A DNA stretch of 10,159 nt from Kiritimatiellota bacterium. Its GTDB lineage: Bacteria > Verrucomicrobiota > Lentisphaeria > Victivallales > JAADHT01. How positions within the stretch are numbered: the first letter of the stretch is position 1; each line of letters opens with the position of its first letter. The notes under the pieces are model-generated. The model worked only from the letters and a program-made list of their open reading frames with translations, did no database searches and was not told where the DNA came from. Location: contig JAADHT010000079.1 in NCBI GenBank assembly GCA_013151705.1, positions 1 to 10,159 of the forward strand, in the 5' to 3' direction. This document shows positions 1-5,740 of the stretch, piece by piece. The position numbers and the translations under genes are program-made.

Positions 1-57
1 ACCGCCGAGGGTATTCATCTTCAAATCGCGGGCCAAATCCGGCGCTCGTCCGCATCA
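1..57. other. Window edge, unassigned
   Basis: The plus frame beginning at base 1 is open to a TGA at 67-69, so this could be the last 22 codons of an upstream gene whose stop lies inside the following palindrome. One minus-strand frame is also open across it, from an ATG near base 55. Both stretches are too short to recognise, and neither encodes a motif I know. No function is proposed. Confidence 0.2.
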
Positions 58-141
58 GCATGGCTGTGATACCTTTTCGAATAGGGTCTAAATAGACCCT
101 GCTCGGAAAGGTCTCGCAGCCATGCGCCCACTTATTTCGAG
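58..141. repeat. Palindromic intergenic repeat, copy 1 (complete)
   Basis: Arms 58-90 and 93-125 are inverted copies separated by only two bases (AA), with about 28 of 33 positions complementary. The core half-site is close to ACCTTTTCGAACAGGGTCTA, at 71-90 and inverted at 93-112. The tail to 141 (ending CACTTATTTCGAG) is shared with a second copy at 2449-2497: 42 of 49 positions match from 93 to 141. As RNA this would be a very long hairpin. No coding capacity is evident. It resembles REP/MITE-type dispersed elements, but whether it is spread through the genome cannot be seen here. It could also end transcription from upstream, although no T-run follows. Confidence 0.75.
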
Positions 142-326
142 AATCCGAGGGTGTCTCTCGCCAAGCGAAAGTACTTTTTTGCGAAATTCGCCCAATTTCG
201 TGTCGGAAGTGTGTGGAAACAAGTTGCAATTCAATTTTTTCAGCATATCTTTCACAATCGCCGCTCCATGTTGTGTGCGGCATCATAACGCATTGACATA
301 TAGCATGTCGCGTGAATTTCAAACGA

Positions 327-370
327 GTCGCGCGCGACGGTTACAGGGTCCGTTTTGGCAAAACGGACCT
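327..370. promoter_or_regulatory. Two adjacent perfect palindromes (candidate operator or stem-loop)
   Basis: GTCGCGCGCGAC at 327-338 is a perfect 12-base palindrome. Eight bases later, GGTCCGTTTTG (347-357) and CAAAACGGACC (359-369) form a perfect 11-base inverted repeat around a single G, with a possible extra G-T pair at 346/370. Neither is followed by a T-run on either strand, so an intrinsic terminator is unlikely. They lie 180-225 bases upstream of the lipoprotein start. A protein-binding site, or a stem-loop in a long leader, are the likely readings; no regulator is identifiable. Confidence 0.45.
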
Positions 371-425
371 ACTTGCGAAACGGAGGGAAGAGAAGGGGGA
401 GAGAGTTTTCCATCCGCCCGGGTTT

Positions 426-449
426 ACGCGCCACAGGCGTGCGGACAAG
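426..449. repeat. Small GCGCC/GGCGT hairpin element, copy A
   Basis: The sequence ACGCGCCACAGGCGTGCGG and following bases match copy B at 3733-3756 in 20 of 24 positions. The core is a tiny hairpin, GCGCC, three-base loop, GGCGT. A third, more diverged copy is at 7785-7807. All three lie between genes. Confidence 0.5.
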
Positions 450-552
450 TATTGAATAATCAATTTTCAATGGTGGGCGAACATCGAACATTCAACATCG
501 AACGTCGAATAGGTGAATGAGGAAAAGAATTTTCAATTCAAGGAGTTTTTTT

Positions 553-2346
553 ATGAAAGGGACGCTGAAAGGAGTTGCGATGTTGTCGTGCGCCGCGATT
601 ATCGCGGGTTTCGGATGCAGAAGCGCGGTTCAAAGAGAGGATGGCACGACCTACACTCCGCCGAATGTCATGCATCTCTACAAACCCCGTGTGGTCGGAG
701 CCACGACCAATCCCCTGAAACTCAAACCATTCTTTCCCCCCAAGGGCGTCGGACTTGAAGACGGAGTGATATTAAGGGATTCACCTCCGGTAAAAATTAG
801 CGGCGACAACGAGTTGGCCGCCTTTCAGGGGATCAAGGGAAAGGGAACGAAAGAGGATCCCTATATAATCGAAAACCTCAGGTTCACCATAGATAAATCT
901 GTTGGACTTTGGATTGAAAAAACAAAAAAACAGTTGATTATTCGAAATATAGAATGCGTAGGTGTGCCTGACAGTCCTTATTATCCCAACAAATTCGCTG
1001 GCATTAGAATTGACAACTCGCGGAATGTGGTCATAGAACATTGCGAACTCTCAAAATGCCGGGGAATCTACATCGGAGGGTGCGTGAACGTGTCGGTTAC
1101 CGATTCACGCCTGTTCTCGACCGTGCTCGGTATTTTCAGTTCCGGTGGCAGTCATATCTCCGCTCTGCGCAATCACATCGAGGATTCCGCGCGCTACGGG
1201 ATTTTTCTCTACAACGGCCCCGATATGGAAATAGGCTGGAACTATGTGGCTTGGACTGCCAGAGAGGGCATCGGCACAAACGGCATGCGCTCTCAAAACC
1301 ACTATTACCACGATAATCTCATTGAACATTGCGGATGGACGGCGATCAATTTGGAGGGAACATGCGACAAATCCAAAGTCATAAATAATTCCGTGCGCGA
1401 CACCTTCTACGGTATAATCATCATGGGAGCCGACGTGTTGGCTAAATCCAACAAGGTTTATTATTCCGGACAGGATGGTATTATGGTAACTGGAGCCAAG
1501 ACCAGGAATTTGAAACTGATCAACAATCTTGTAGTCGGCAGCGCGCGGAACGGAGTCTGGCTGATGCCGGGCACTTCCGGACACGACATCAGGGACAATA
1601 AAATACTCTTAAGCTACTTCGGCATAAAAAACAACGCCAGCGACACGGTTATCACTGAAAACTACATCGAAAGATTCTTCCGGGCCGTCGAAACCAGCGA
1701 GTCCGCTAGAATCGCGCAAAACGTCTTCAAGCAGGGAAGAAACGGCGTGAACATCACGGACGGCGTGAAGACAGCGGTGGTCGAGAAAAACGAATTCTCG
1801 TATCTTTGCGTCGGAATGATAGTGAAGGGCAATGAAGGGACGAGAATAACCAAAAATAAATTCATCTACGTGGGGCGGCAAGTTCGACTTTATGACTCAA
1901 AGGATTTGGATATCACCAACAACGAATTTCTGCATCAGGCGTATCTCGGCGTGGATCTCACGAATTGCCGAGGCGTGAGATTGACGGATAATTTCTTCAG
2001 CGACGCCACGACTCGCTCGATAAAAATAACCGGCGGCGGGGGCAACACGATCAAGGACAATAAAATATCCGATGTCCAAGCCCAGTTTCTGGGCGGAGCT
2101 TTGCTCCTGAAGAACACGAAAAACAACGAAATCGCGGACAATTCCTTCAAAAGATGCGCCATAGCCATTCGTTTCGATGGTGGCGGTTCCGCCGGAAACG
2201 TGGTGAAAGACAACGAGTTCGAGGCGACCAGGAAAAAGCTGTTCTTCGCCAAAGGACATTCCGACGCGCCATTGCCGTCCAAAGAGAAGCGAACGCTTTT
2301 GGAAAAAAACACTTTCCCGAGGAGTTTGCTTTCAGCGTCTCCTTGA
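553..2346 (+). CDS. Right-handed parallel beta-helix lipoprotein
   Basis: The predicted 597-residue exported protein has a type II-like signal peptide (basic Lys2/Lys6, hydrophobic core about 8-20) ending in Gly-Phe-Gly-Cys with Cys22 as the probable lipidated residue. The lipobox is weak because -3 is Gly rather than Leu/Val. I chose the ATG at 553 because AAGGAG sits seven bases upstream and the signal peptide begins there; an in-frame start at 517 would add twelve residues and spoil it. From about residue 100, after a linker with GTKEDPYIIENL (typical of NosD-like/PbH1 proteins), there are some 18-20 rungs of 20-25 residues with recurring N-x-I, G-I and D-N-x-F patterns. This is the fold of pectate-lyase-like surface carbohydrate enzymes and of NosD. 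No catalytic set can be assigned, so the substrate is unknown. It is a single-gene unit between two palindromic repeat copies. Confidence 0.85.
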   Translation: MKGTLKGVAMLSCAAIIAGFGCRSAVQREDGTTYTPPNVMHLYKPRVVGATTNPLKLKPFFPPKGVGLEDGVILRDSPPVKISGDNELAAFQGIKGKGTKEDPYIIENLRFTIDKSVGLWIEKTKKQLIIRNIECVGVPDSPYYPNKFAGIRIDNSRNVVIEHCELSKCRGIYIGGCVNVSVTDSRLFSTVLGIFSSGGSHISALRNHIEDSARYGIFLYNGPDMEIGWNYVAWTAREGIGTNGMRSQNHYYHDNLIEHCGWTAINLEGTCDKSKVINNSVRDTFYGIIIMGADVLAKSNKVYYSGQDGIMVTGAKTRNLKLINNLVVGSARNGVWLMPGTSGHDIRDNKILLSYFGIKNNASDTVITENYIERFFRAVETSESARIAQNVFKQGRNGVNITDGVKTAVVEKNEFSYLCVGMIVKGNEGTRITKNKFIYVGRQVRLYDSKDLDITNNEFLHQAYLGVDLTNCRGVRLTDNFFSDATTRSIKITGGGGNTIKDNKISDVQAQFLGGALLLKNTKNNEIADNSFKRCAIAIRFDGGGSAGNVVKDNEFEATRKKLFFAKGHSDAPLPSKEKRTLLEKNTFPRSLLSASP

Positions 2347-2423
2347 AATCTCGCGCGATCTCGCGCCTCATACGGTTTTGTCGGCCTCGCAAGCTGGAAA
2401 TAAGTGGAAGCAGGGATGCGGGA

Positions 2424-2523
2424 TTTTTTCGAACAGGGTGAGCTTAACTAGACCCTGTTCGAAAAGGTCTCGTAGCTATGTGGACACTTATTTCGAGTGT
2501 AACACCTTTTCGAACAGGGTCTA
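2424..2523. repeat. Palindromic intergenic repeat, copy 2 (rearranged, three half-sites)
   Basis: There are three half-sites of the family seen at 58-141: a partial one at about 2426-2439 (TTTTCGAACAGGGT), an inverted one at 2449-2468, and a third at 2504-2523 (ACCTTTTCGAACAGGGTCTA). The second and third form a perfect 20-base inverted repeat enclosing the conserved tail and a small ACACT/AGTGT hairpin (2484-2500). The first and second form a competing hairpin, so two folds are mutually exclusive. It starts about 80 bases after the lipoprotein stop and could act as a 3' end structure for that gene or for the convergent minus-strand transcript. Confidence 0.75.
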
Positions 2524-2730
2524 ACTACCTGTCACGGCCATGCGCTTCCCCCTACCGTCAAATAAATTTCGACGGGACCGCTATTTCCGCGGCTTCTCCA
2601 AACGTTTTGAGCGCGTTCAATATTATATCGAATCCACACCGCGAATTGTCCTTTTCCTCCTTTGTCAACGACGACCACGTCGAATCCTATTGACATCGCG
2701 AACTTCGCGGATGGGGGGCAAACAAACCCA
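2524..2730. other. Convergent intergenic region
   Basis: Non-coding as far as I can see. It contains a stem at 2555-2575 (CCGTC-AAAT paired with ATTT-c-GACGG, two-base loop, one bulged C) and a compact palindrome at 2697-2709 (CGCGAA, C, TTCGCG) about 22 bases beyond the stop of the minus-strand membrane gene. Neither has a following T-run. They may be 3' end structures for the two convergent transcripts. Short open frames here lack ribosome binding sites and recognisable content. Confidence 0.4.
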
Positions 2731-3393
2731 TTAAGCCGTTTTGAACAAACGGGAAAGGGTTTGGCGCCAATAGACCAGGGTGTGCAGACTCATAACGACC
2801 GGCAGACCGACGATAGGCAACAGAAGGGTTTTCGTGCCGAAAATGAAGAACATCAACTCCCAATTGCTGGTGTTCGTGTGCCAGGCCGCGATGAAAAAAG
2901 CTAGCACCGGCGCTATCATTATGTAGATTATCGCCATCCGCGTGAATTTCGTGTATTGAAAGAAGTTCGGCCATCCGCTGAGTTTGGCTGTGATGGAAGC
3001 CAGTGTCACGAAGTTGTGTATGAACACGAACAGAGTCAACAGGAGTCCCGCGACGTTCGCGAACAAGTAGCGGCTTTCGGGCGCGGCGTCCCACCAAGCC
3101 CAGAAGGGGGAGAACGCCAAGACCACGCACCCCGTCGCCCGCAACCTCCACAAGGCGCTCCTCCATTCCTCGGAGGCGTGGTGTCTCATCGGAATTTTGA
3201 ATGCGGACTTGACGATTATGAACAACGGGAGGATGTATAGATAGCGCGAATAGGGCATAGCGACGGAGAGAATGAAAGAGTTAATCAAAATCAACGGGAT
3301 GAAAAGGCAGCTTCCCCACATTATGGCATCCAGCGCCCGTAAAGTGCCGATAGTGGTGTCGTTCAGGTTTGGGTGATTGTTTTGTTTCGTCAT
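2731..3393 (-). CDS. Uncharacterised polytopic inner-membrane protein
   Basis: This 220-residue protein is not recognised. It has five to six hydrophobic segments, roughly at residues 25-46, 50-65, 86-101, 108-133, 151-171 and 180-208, with Trp/Tyr/Phe at many interface positions and a basic loop (RHH..R..LWRLR, about 70-86) between the second and third. There is no signal peptide, no transporter motif, and no enzyme motif I can point to. The ATG overlaps the acyP stop as ATGA, which strongly supports both the start and translational coupling; AAGGA lies about twelve bases upstream inside acyP. It is the last gene of the minus-strand cluster. Family membership (for example one of the YIP1-like or DUF membrane families) cannot be decided by eye. 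Confidence 0.75.
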   Translation of the reverse strand: MTKQNNHPNLNDTTIGTLRALDAIMWGSCLFIPLILINSFILSVAMPYSRYLYILPLFIIVKSAFKIPMRHHASEEWRSALWRLRATGCVVLAFSPFWAWWDAAPESRYLFANVAGLLLTLFVFIHNFVTLASITAKLSGWPNFFQYTKFTRMAIIYIMIAPVLAFFIAAWHTNTSNWELMFFIFGTKTLLLPIVGLPVVMSLHTLVYWRQTLSRLFKTA

Positions 3394-3662
3394 TTCACGA
3401 CAAATTCCTTAAAATTCGGATTAACGGGAACCTCGTTGATTAAGATGGAGTCCACTCTCGCGGACGGCGGACCTTGCCTCATAACCGCGAGAATCGCGTC
3501 GATCTCCTCCTCTCCGCCCTGGACGACGGCTTCGACCTCGCCGTAACCGACGTTGCGAACATATCCCGACAAGCCCGACGATTTTCCGGCGGCGGCCAAA
3601 ACGTGGAAGCGAAACCCCACGCCGGTCACCCGGCCACTGATTTTCACATTGAACGCGCGCAC
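3390..3662 (-). CDS. acyP: Acylphosphatase
   Basis: Acylphosphatases hydrolyse the carboxyl-phosphate bond of acyl phosphates in the cytoplasm. The N-terminal signature is clear: SGRVTGVGFR, with the phosphate-binding Arg18, followed by GYVRN with the catalytic Asn37, and then the usual G-x-VEAVVQG strand. The length (90 residues) equals that of the family. A GTG at 3668 is in frame, but AAGGA would then be only two bases away; the GTG at 3662 gives eight-base spacing and is preferred. The stop overlaps the start of the downstream membrane gene by four bases. The 232-base gap to rsmG upstream means it may have its own promoter. One alternative, a domain broken off a HypF-type carbamoyltransferase, is unlikely because the gene is complete and standalone. 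Confidence 0.9.
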   Translation of the reverse strand: MRAFNVKISGRVTGVGFRFHVLAAAGKSSGLSGYVRNVGYGEVEAVVQGGEEEIDAILAVMRQGPPSARVDSILINEVPVNPNFKEFVVK

Positions 3663-3732
3663 ACACACGATCCTTATAAGTATTTAGGATTGGGATTTCG
3701 AATTTTAGCGCTCGAATCCGCTCCATAGGCTC

Positions 3733-3756
3733 ATGCGCCGCTGGCGTGCGGATAAG
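3733..3756. repeat. Small GCGCC/GGCGT hairpin element, copy B
   Basis: ATGCGCCGCTGGCGTGCGG and following bases match copy A (426-449) in 20 of 24 positions and the first fifteen bases of copy C (7785-7807) with one gap. The core hairpin is GCGCC, three-base loop, GGCGT. Confidence 0.5.
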
Positions 3757-3874
3757 CCTTTTCAAGCACCGTCCAGTCTCCCGACGAGCGGACTAATTTA
3801 TCCTTGGTAAGGCGTTTTGCCAACGCGTTCCATCTTGAAATCATCAACTTATCTACTCCTTCCGCCGCTCATCG

Positions 3875-3893
3875 TTGGAACGCGCCGTTCCGA
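3875..3893 (-). terminator. Hairpin directly after rsmG (possible 3' end structure)
   Basis: TTGGAACG (3875-3882), loop CGC, CGTTCCGA (3886-3893) form an eight-base-pair stem with one G-T pair, starting one base past the rsmG stop. No T-run follows on the minus strand, so it is not a canonical intrinsic terminator. TGGAACGCG (3876-3884) could instead pair with CGCGTTCCA at 3824-3832. Confidence 0.35.
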
Positions 3894-3894
3894 A

Positions 3895-4623
3895 TCATCT
3901 CCCGGATTCGAAATCGCGGGATCCGCGCAAAAACACACGCTCCCCCATTCCATACGGCAAGGCGTAGAGCGAACTGGCGCTCCATCGTAAATCCGCGGTT
4001 GTTTTCGCGGCGCTCGCTTCACGGATTTCAGTCTCGACCGTCCCGGGGGATTTGTAAAGAATGATTTCGGCTCGAGGCGCGAGCATGGCGCGGACTTCGC
4101 GGAACACAGTCGCCGCGTCGGCCACGGCTCGGGCGGTTACGACATCGAATCTATTTTGAAACTCCTTTTTTCTAGCCAACTCCCTTCCTCGTCCCGTCAC
4201 CACGGTTATGTTGCGCAATCCCAATCTTCGCGCAGCCAGCGATACGAACGCTGTTTTTTTAGCGCGGGAGTCAATGGCCGTGAACCGGATTTTCGGAAAC
4301 GCGGCGGCTAGGACGAGAGAGGGGAAACCCGCTCCGCATCCGATATCCGCGAAACTCGCGCCTTCCGTGAACGCCTCGGGATACGCGTCGGCGACGAGAA
4401 GGGAGTCGAATACGTGCTTCACCCAGAATTCTTCCGACTCCGTGACGCGGGTCAGATTGCTTTTCAGATTTTCCCGAATCAATAGAAGCCGCATATCCGT
4501 GAAACCCGCGGCGAAAGCCTTGATATCCGGGGGATGGTGTTTCAGTTTTCTCAAAACTTGATCGGCGTATTCAAGTTCTCCTGTTGAACCGCGGAATTTA
4601 TTCAATGGGGATTCCAAGTTCAT
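3895..4623 (-). CDS. rsmG: 16S rRNA (guanine-N7) methyltransferase RsmG (GidB)
   Basis: RsmG transfers a methyl group from S-adenosylmethionine to N7 of G527 (E. coli numbering) in 16S rRNA, near the decoding site. Visible hallmarks are NLTR followed by a WVKHVFDSL stretch (about 56-75, the NLT..R.....RH..DS motif of the family), the SAM-binding strand ADIGCGAGFP (92-101), an acidic strand end in TAIDS, a DVVTARAVA motif (the ARA/SRA segment) and a final LYKSPG strand. The length of 242 is slightly above the usual 205-240. I chose the ATG at 4623 because it forms a four-base ATGA overlap with the phosphatase stop; an ATG at 4635 would add four residues. No Shine-Dalgarno sequence precedes either, so expression probably depends on coupling to the upstream gene. 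Confidence 0.92.
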   Translation of the reverse strand: MNLESPLNKFRGSTGELEYADQVLRKLKHHPPDIKAFAAGFTDMRLLLIRENLKSNLTRVTESEEFWVKHVFDSLLVADAYPEAFTEGASFADIGCGAGFPSLVLAAAFPKIRFTAIDSRAKKTAFVSLAARRLGLRNITVVTGRGRELARKKEFQNRFDVVTARAVADAATVFREVRAMLAPRAEIILYKSPGTVETEIREASAAKTTADLRWSASSLYALPYGMGERVFLRGSRDFESGR

Positions 4624-5396
4624 GTGAATACGCATATGACGGTGATGTTGTCTTCGCCGCCGCCTCTGAGTGAAGCTTGAATGAGAGAGCGCGTCGCGTC
4701 ATACGCGGTGAGGGAGTCGTACAATATGGTCTCTATTTCTATGTCGTTCAAATGAGCGGTCAAACCATCGGAGCAAAGCAGATACCTGTCGCGTTTTTTT
4801 CTGTTGAATACGTTCACCTCGACCTCGACTTCTTCAACAGGCCCGACGGACCGCGAAATAATGTGTGAGAAAGGATGATTTCTAGCGTCCTCGATGTTGA
4901 TGAGCTTGTTTCTCACCAGCTCCGCGACATAACTGTGGTCTTCCGTGAGAGGCGTCAACATGCCGTTTCTAAGTCTATAACACCGGCTGTCGCCGGCATG
5001 GGCCACTATGATCTTTTCGGCTAAAAGGACTGCCGCCACTACCGTCGTGCCCATTGGATGCTGCGCTTTGACCGATTTGTTTATGCTGAATATGTGGTGG
5101 TTCGCCTTTTTGATGTTTTTCCGGAGAAAATCGGAAATTCTCTTCACTGATGTTGAATTTCCGAAAGCGCCATCCCGCCATTCAGTCGCCATCATCCGCA
5201 TGCAAAGTCCACTGGCGATGTCCCCACCCTCGTGTCCGCCGATTCCGTCGGCGACGGCCACCAAAGTGTTGCGGGAATCCTCAGCCACGCGATACAGGTA
5301 GCTATCTTCGTTTTTCTCCCTTATGAGACCGGTGTGGGAATCGGCCACAACGTTGAATGGATCCACGCAATTCAAGTTTTTGTCATCACTTTTCAT
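4620..5396 (-). CDS. PP2C-family serine/threonine protein phosphatase (Stp1/PrpC-like)
   Basis: This 258-residue, single-domain, soluble PPM/PP2C phosphatase removes phosphate from Ser/Thr residues using two metal ions. All key motifs are in order: HTGLIREKNEDSY (21-33), ADGIGGHEGG with metal ligands Asp50 and Gly51, MGTT (115-118), HAGDSR (133-138), LTEDHSYV (150-157), ISRSVGP, CSDGL with Asp210, and GGEDNIT with Asp249. There is no kinase, FHA or transmembrane segment, so it matches the stand-alone bacterial type that usually counters a PknB-like kinase; no kinase lies in this window. No Shine-Dalgarno sequence precedes the ATG at 5396. It is the first gene of the minus-strand cluster, overlapping rsmG by four bases, and has a plausible promoter at 5538-5567. 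Confidence 0.93.
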   Translation of the reverse strand: MKSDDKNLNCVDPFNVVADSHTGLIREKNEDSYLYRVAEDSRNTLVAVADGIGGHEGGDIASGLCMRMMATEWRDGAFGNSTSVKRISDFLRKNIKKANHHIFSINKSVKAQHPMGTTVVAAVLLAEKIIVAHAGDSRCYRLRNGMLTPLTEDHSYVAELVRNKLINIEDARNHPFSHIISRSVGPVEEVEVEVNVFNRKKRDRYLLCSDGLTAHLNDIEIETILYDSLTAYDATRSLIQASLRGGGEDNITVICVFT

Positions 5397-5450
5397 ATTT
5401 CATGTTGAATTTGGGGCTTCGCACTGGATAAACGCGCGAACCCGTTAACA

Positions 5451-5473
5451 GGCGGCTTGTACGACAAACCGCC
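5451..5473. promoter_or_regulatory. Strong hairpin in the leader of the phosphatase gene
   Basis: GGCGGCTTGT (5451-5460), loop ACG, ACAAACCGCC (5464-5473) pair with a single C-A mismatch. The hairpin sits between the predicted minus-strand promoter and the phosphatase ATG, 55 bases upstream of it. No T-run follows on either strand. It could stabilise or regulate the leader mRNA, or be a protein-binding site. Confidence 0.45.
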
Positions 5474-5537
5474 ACGCGTTGTATTTCCGAGCGAAAATGA
5501 ATGAAACGGTTCGGATAAAAAATCAGCTCGAAAAGGC

Positions 5538-5567
5538 TTTATATACTCCTGTTGAGAAAAAATACAA
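5538..5567 (-). promoter_or_regulatory. Candidate sigma-70-type promoter for the phosphatase cluster
   Basis: On the minus strand, TTGTAT (5567-5562) is followed after 16-18 bases by the A/T run TATATAAA (5545-5538), which offers a good -10 box. Transcription would start near 5531 and give a leader of about 135 bases containing the hairpin at 5451-5473. This is from pattern only. Confidence 0.35.
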
Positions 5568-5588
5568 GAAATAATATGGAAAACTATT

Positions 5589-5616
5589 TTGCAAATTCCT
5601 GTAAAAAGGCTATTTT
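5589..5616 (+). promoter_or_regulatory. Candidate promoter for the EF-G-like gene
   Basis: TTGCAA (5589-5594), a 16-base spacer and TATTTT (5611-5616) approximate a sigma-70 promoter pointing at the EF-G-like gene, with a leader of about 120 bases. The spacer contains AAAAGGCT (5604-5611), which recurs inverted at 5632-5639 and directly at 5531-5538, so the sites may be an operator for both divergent promoters. Confidence 0.3.
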
Positions 5617-5740
5617 GAGCGTGCTTGTTGAAGCCTTTTGTTTTGTGCTTTTTTCCTAACTTGTTTCGTGGAAGATATTTAGATGGATTCAATGTTCTTG
5701 CGGCGTATACGCGTATGACAAATGAAAAGGAAGGTTGCCA

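Larger units (their letters stand above)
142..540 (+). other. Intergenic region upstream of the lipoprotein gene
   Basis: About 400 bases without a credible gene. The one open frame across it (122-520) starts inside the repeat, has no ribosome binding site and reads as unstructured composition. The region holds small inverted repeats (GCGAA/TTCGC at 181-191, GCCGC/GCGGC at 260-281), two perfect palindromes at 327-370, a GCGCC hairpin element at 426-449, and a degenerate TCGAA/TTCAA tract at about 449-512. A TTGACA at 293-298 looks like a -35 box, but no convincing -10 lies at the right distance, so no promoter is called. Confidence 0.5.
3663..3894 (-). other. Gap between rsmG and acyP
   Basis: These 232 bases hold no gene I can support. 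On the minus strand, a TATAAG about ten bases before the acyP start could be part of a -10 box, but no matching -35 is evident. The gap contains the GCGCC hairpin element (3733-3756) and the hairpin right after rsmG (3875-3893). Confidence 0.4.

Noticed and set aside
1..55. Minus-strand frame at the window start reading out of the repeat
   Set aside because: Only about 18 codons are visible, with no ribosome binding site and an equally open plus-strand frame across the same bases.
122..520. 132-residue plus-strand open frame upstream of the lipoprotein gene
   Set aside because: It starts inside the palindromic repeat, has no ribosome binding site, crosses two other palindromes and has no protein-like pattern.
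517..552. Upstream in-frame start for the lipoprotein
   Set aside because: It places a charged, Phe-rich stretch before the signal peptide and ignores the well-spaced AAGGAG before 553.
1105..1584. 159-residue minus-strand open frame inside the beta-helix gene
   Set aside because: The plus-strand frame has a signal peptide and regular beta-helix rungs across the same bases.
2478..2693. 71-residue plus-strand open frame after the lipoprotein gene
   Set aside because: Its first third is the repeat element; no ribosome binding site and no recognisable content.
3666..3668. GTG at 3668 as the acyP start
   Set aside because: It would leave only two bases after AAGGA; the in-frame GTG at 3662 has normal spacing and gives the usual family length.
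5393..5692. 99-residue minus-strand open frame overlapping the start of the phosphatase gene
   Set aside because: It runs through the predicted promoter and hairpin, lacks a ribosome binding site, and ends where the phosphatase starts in another frame.
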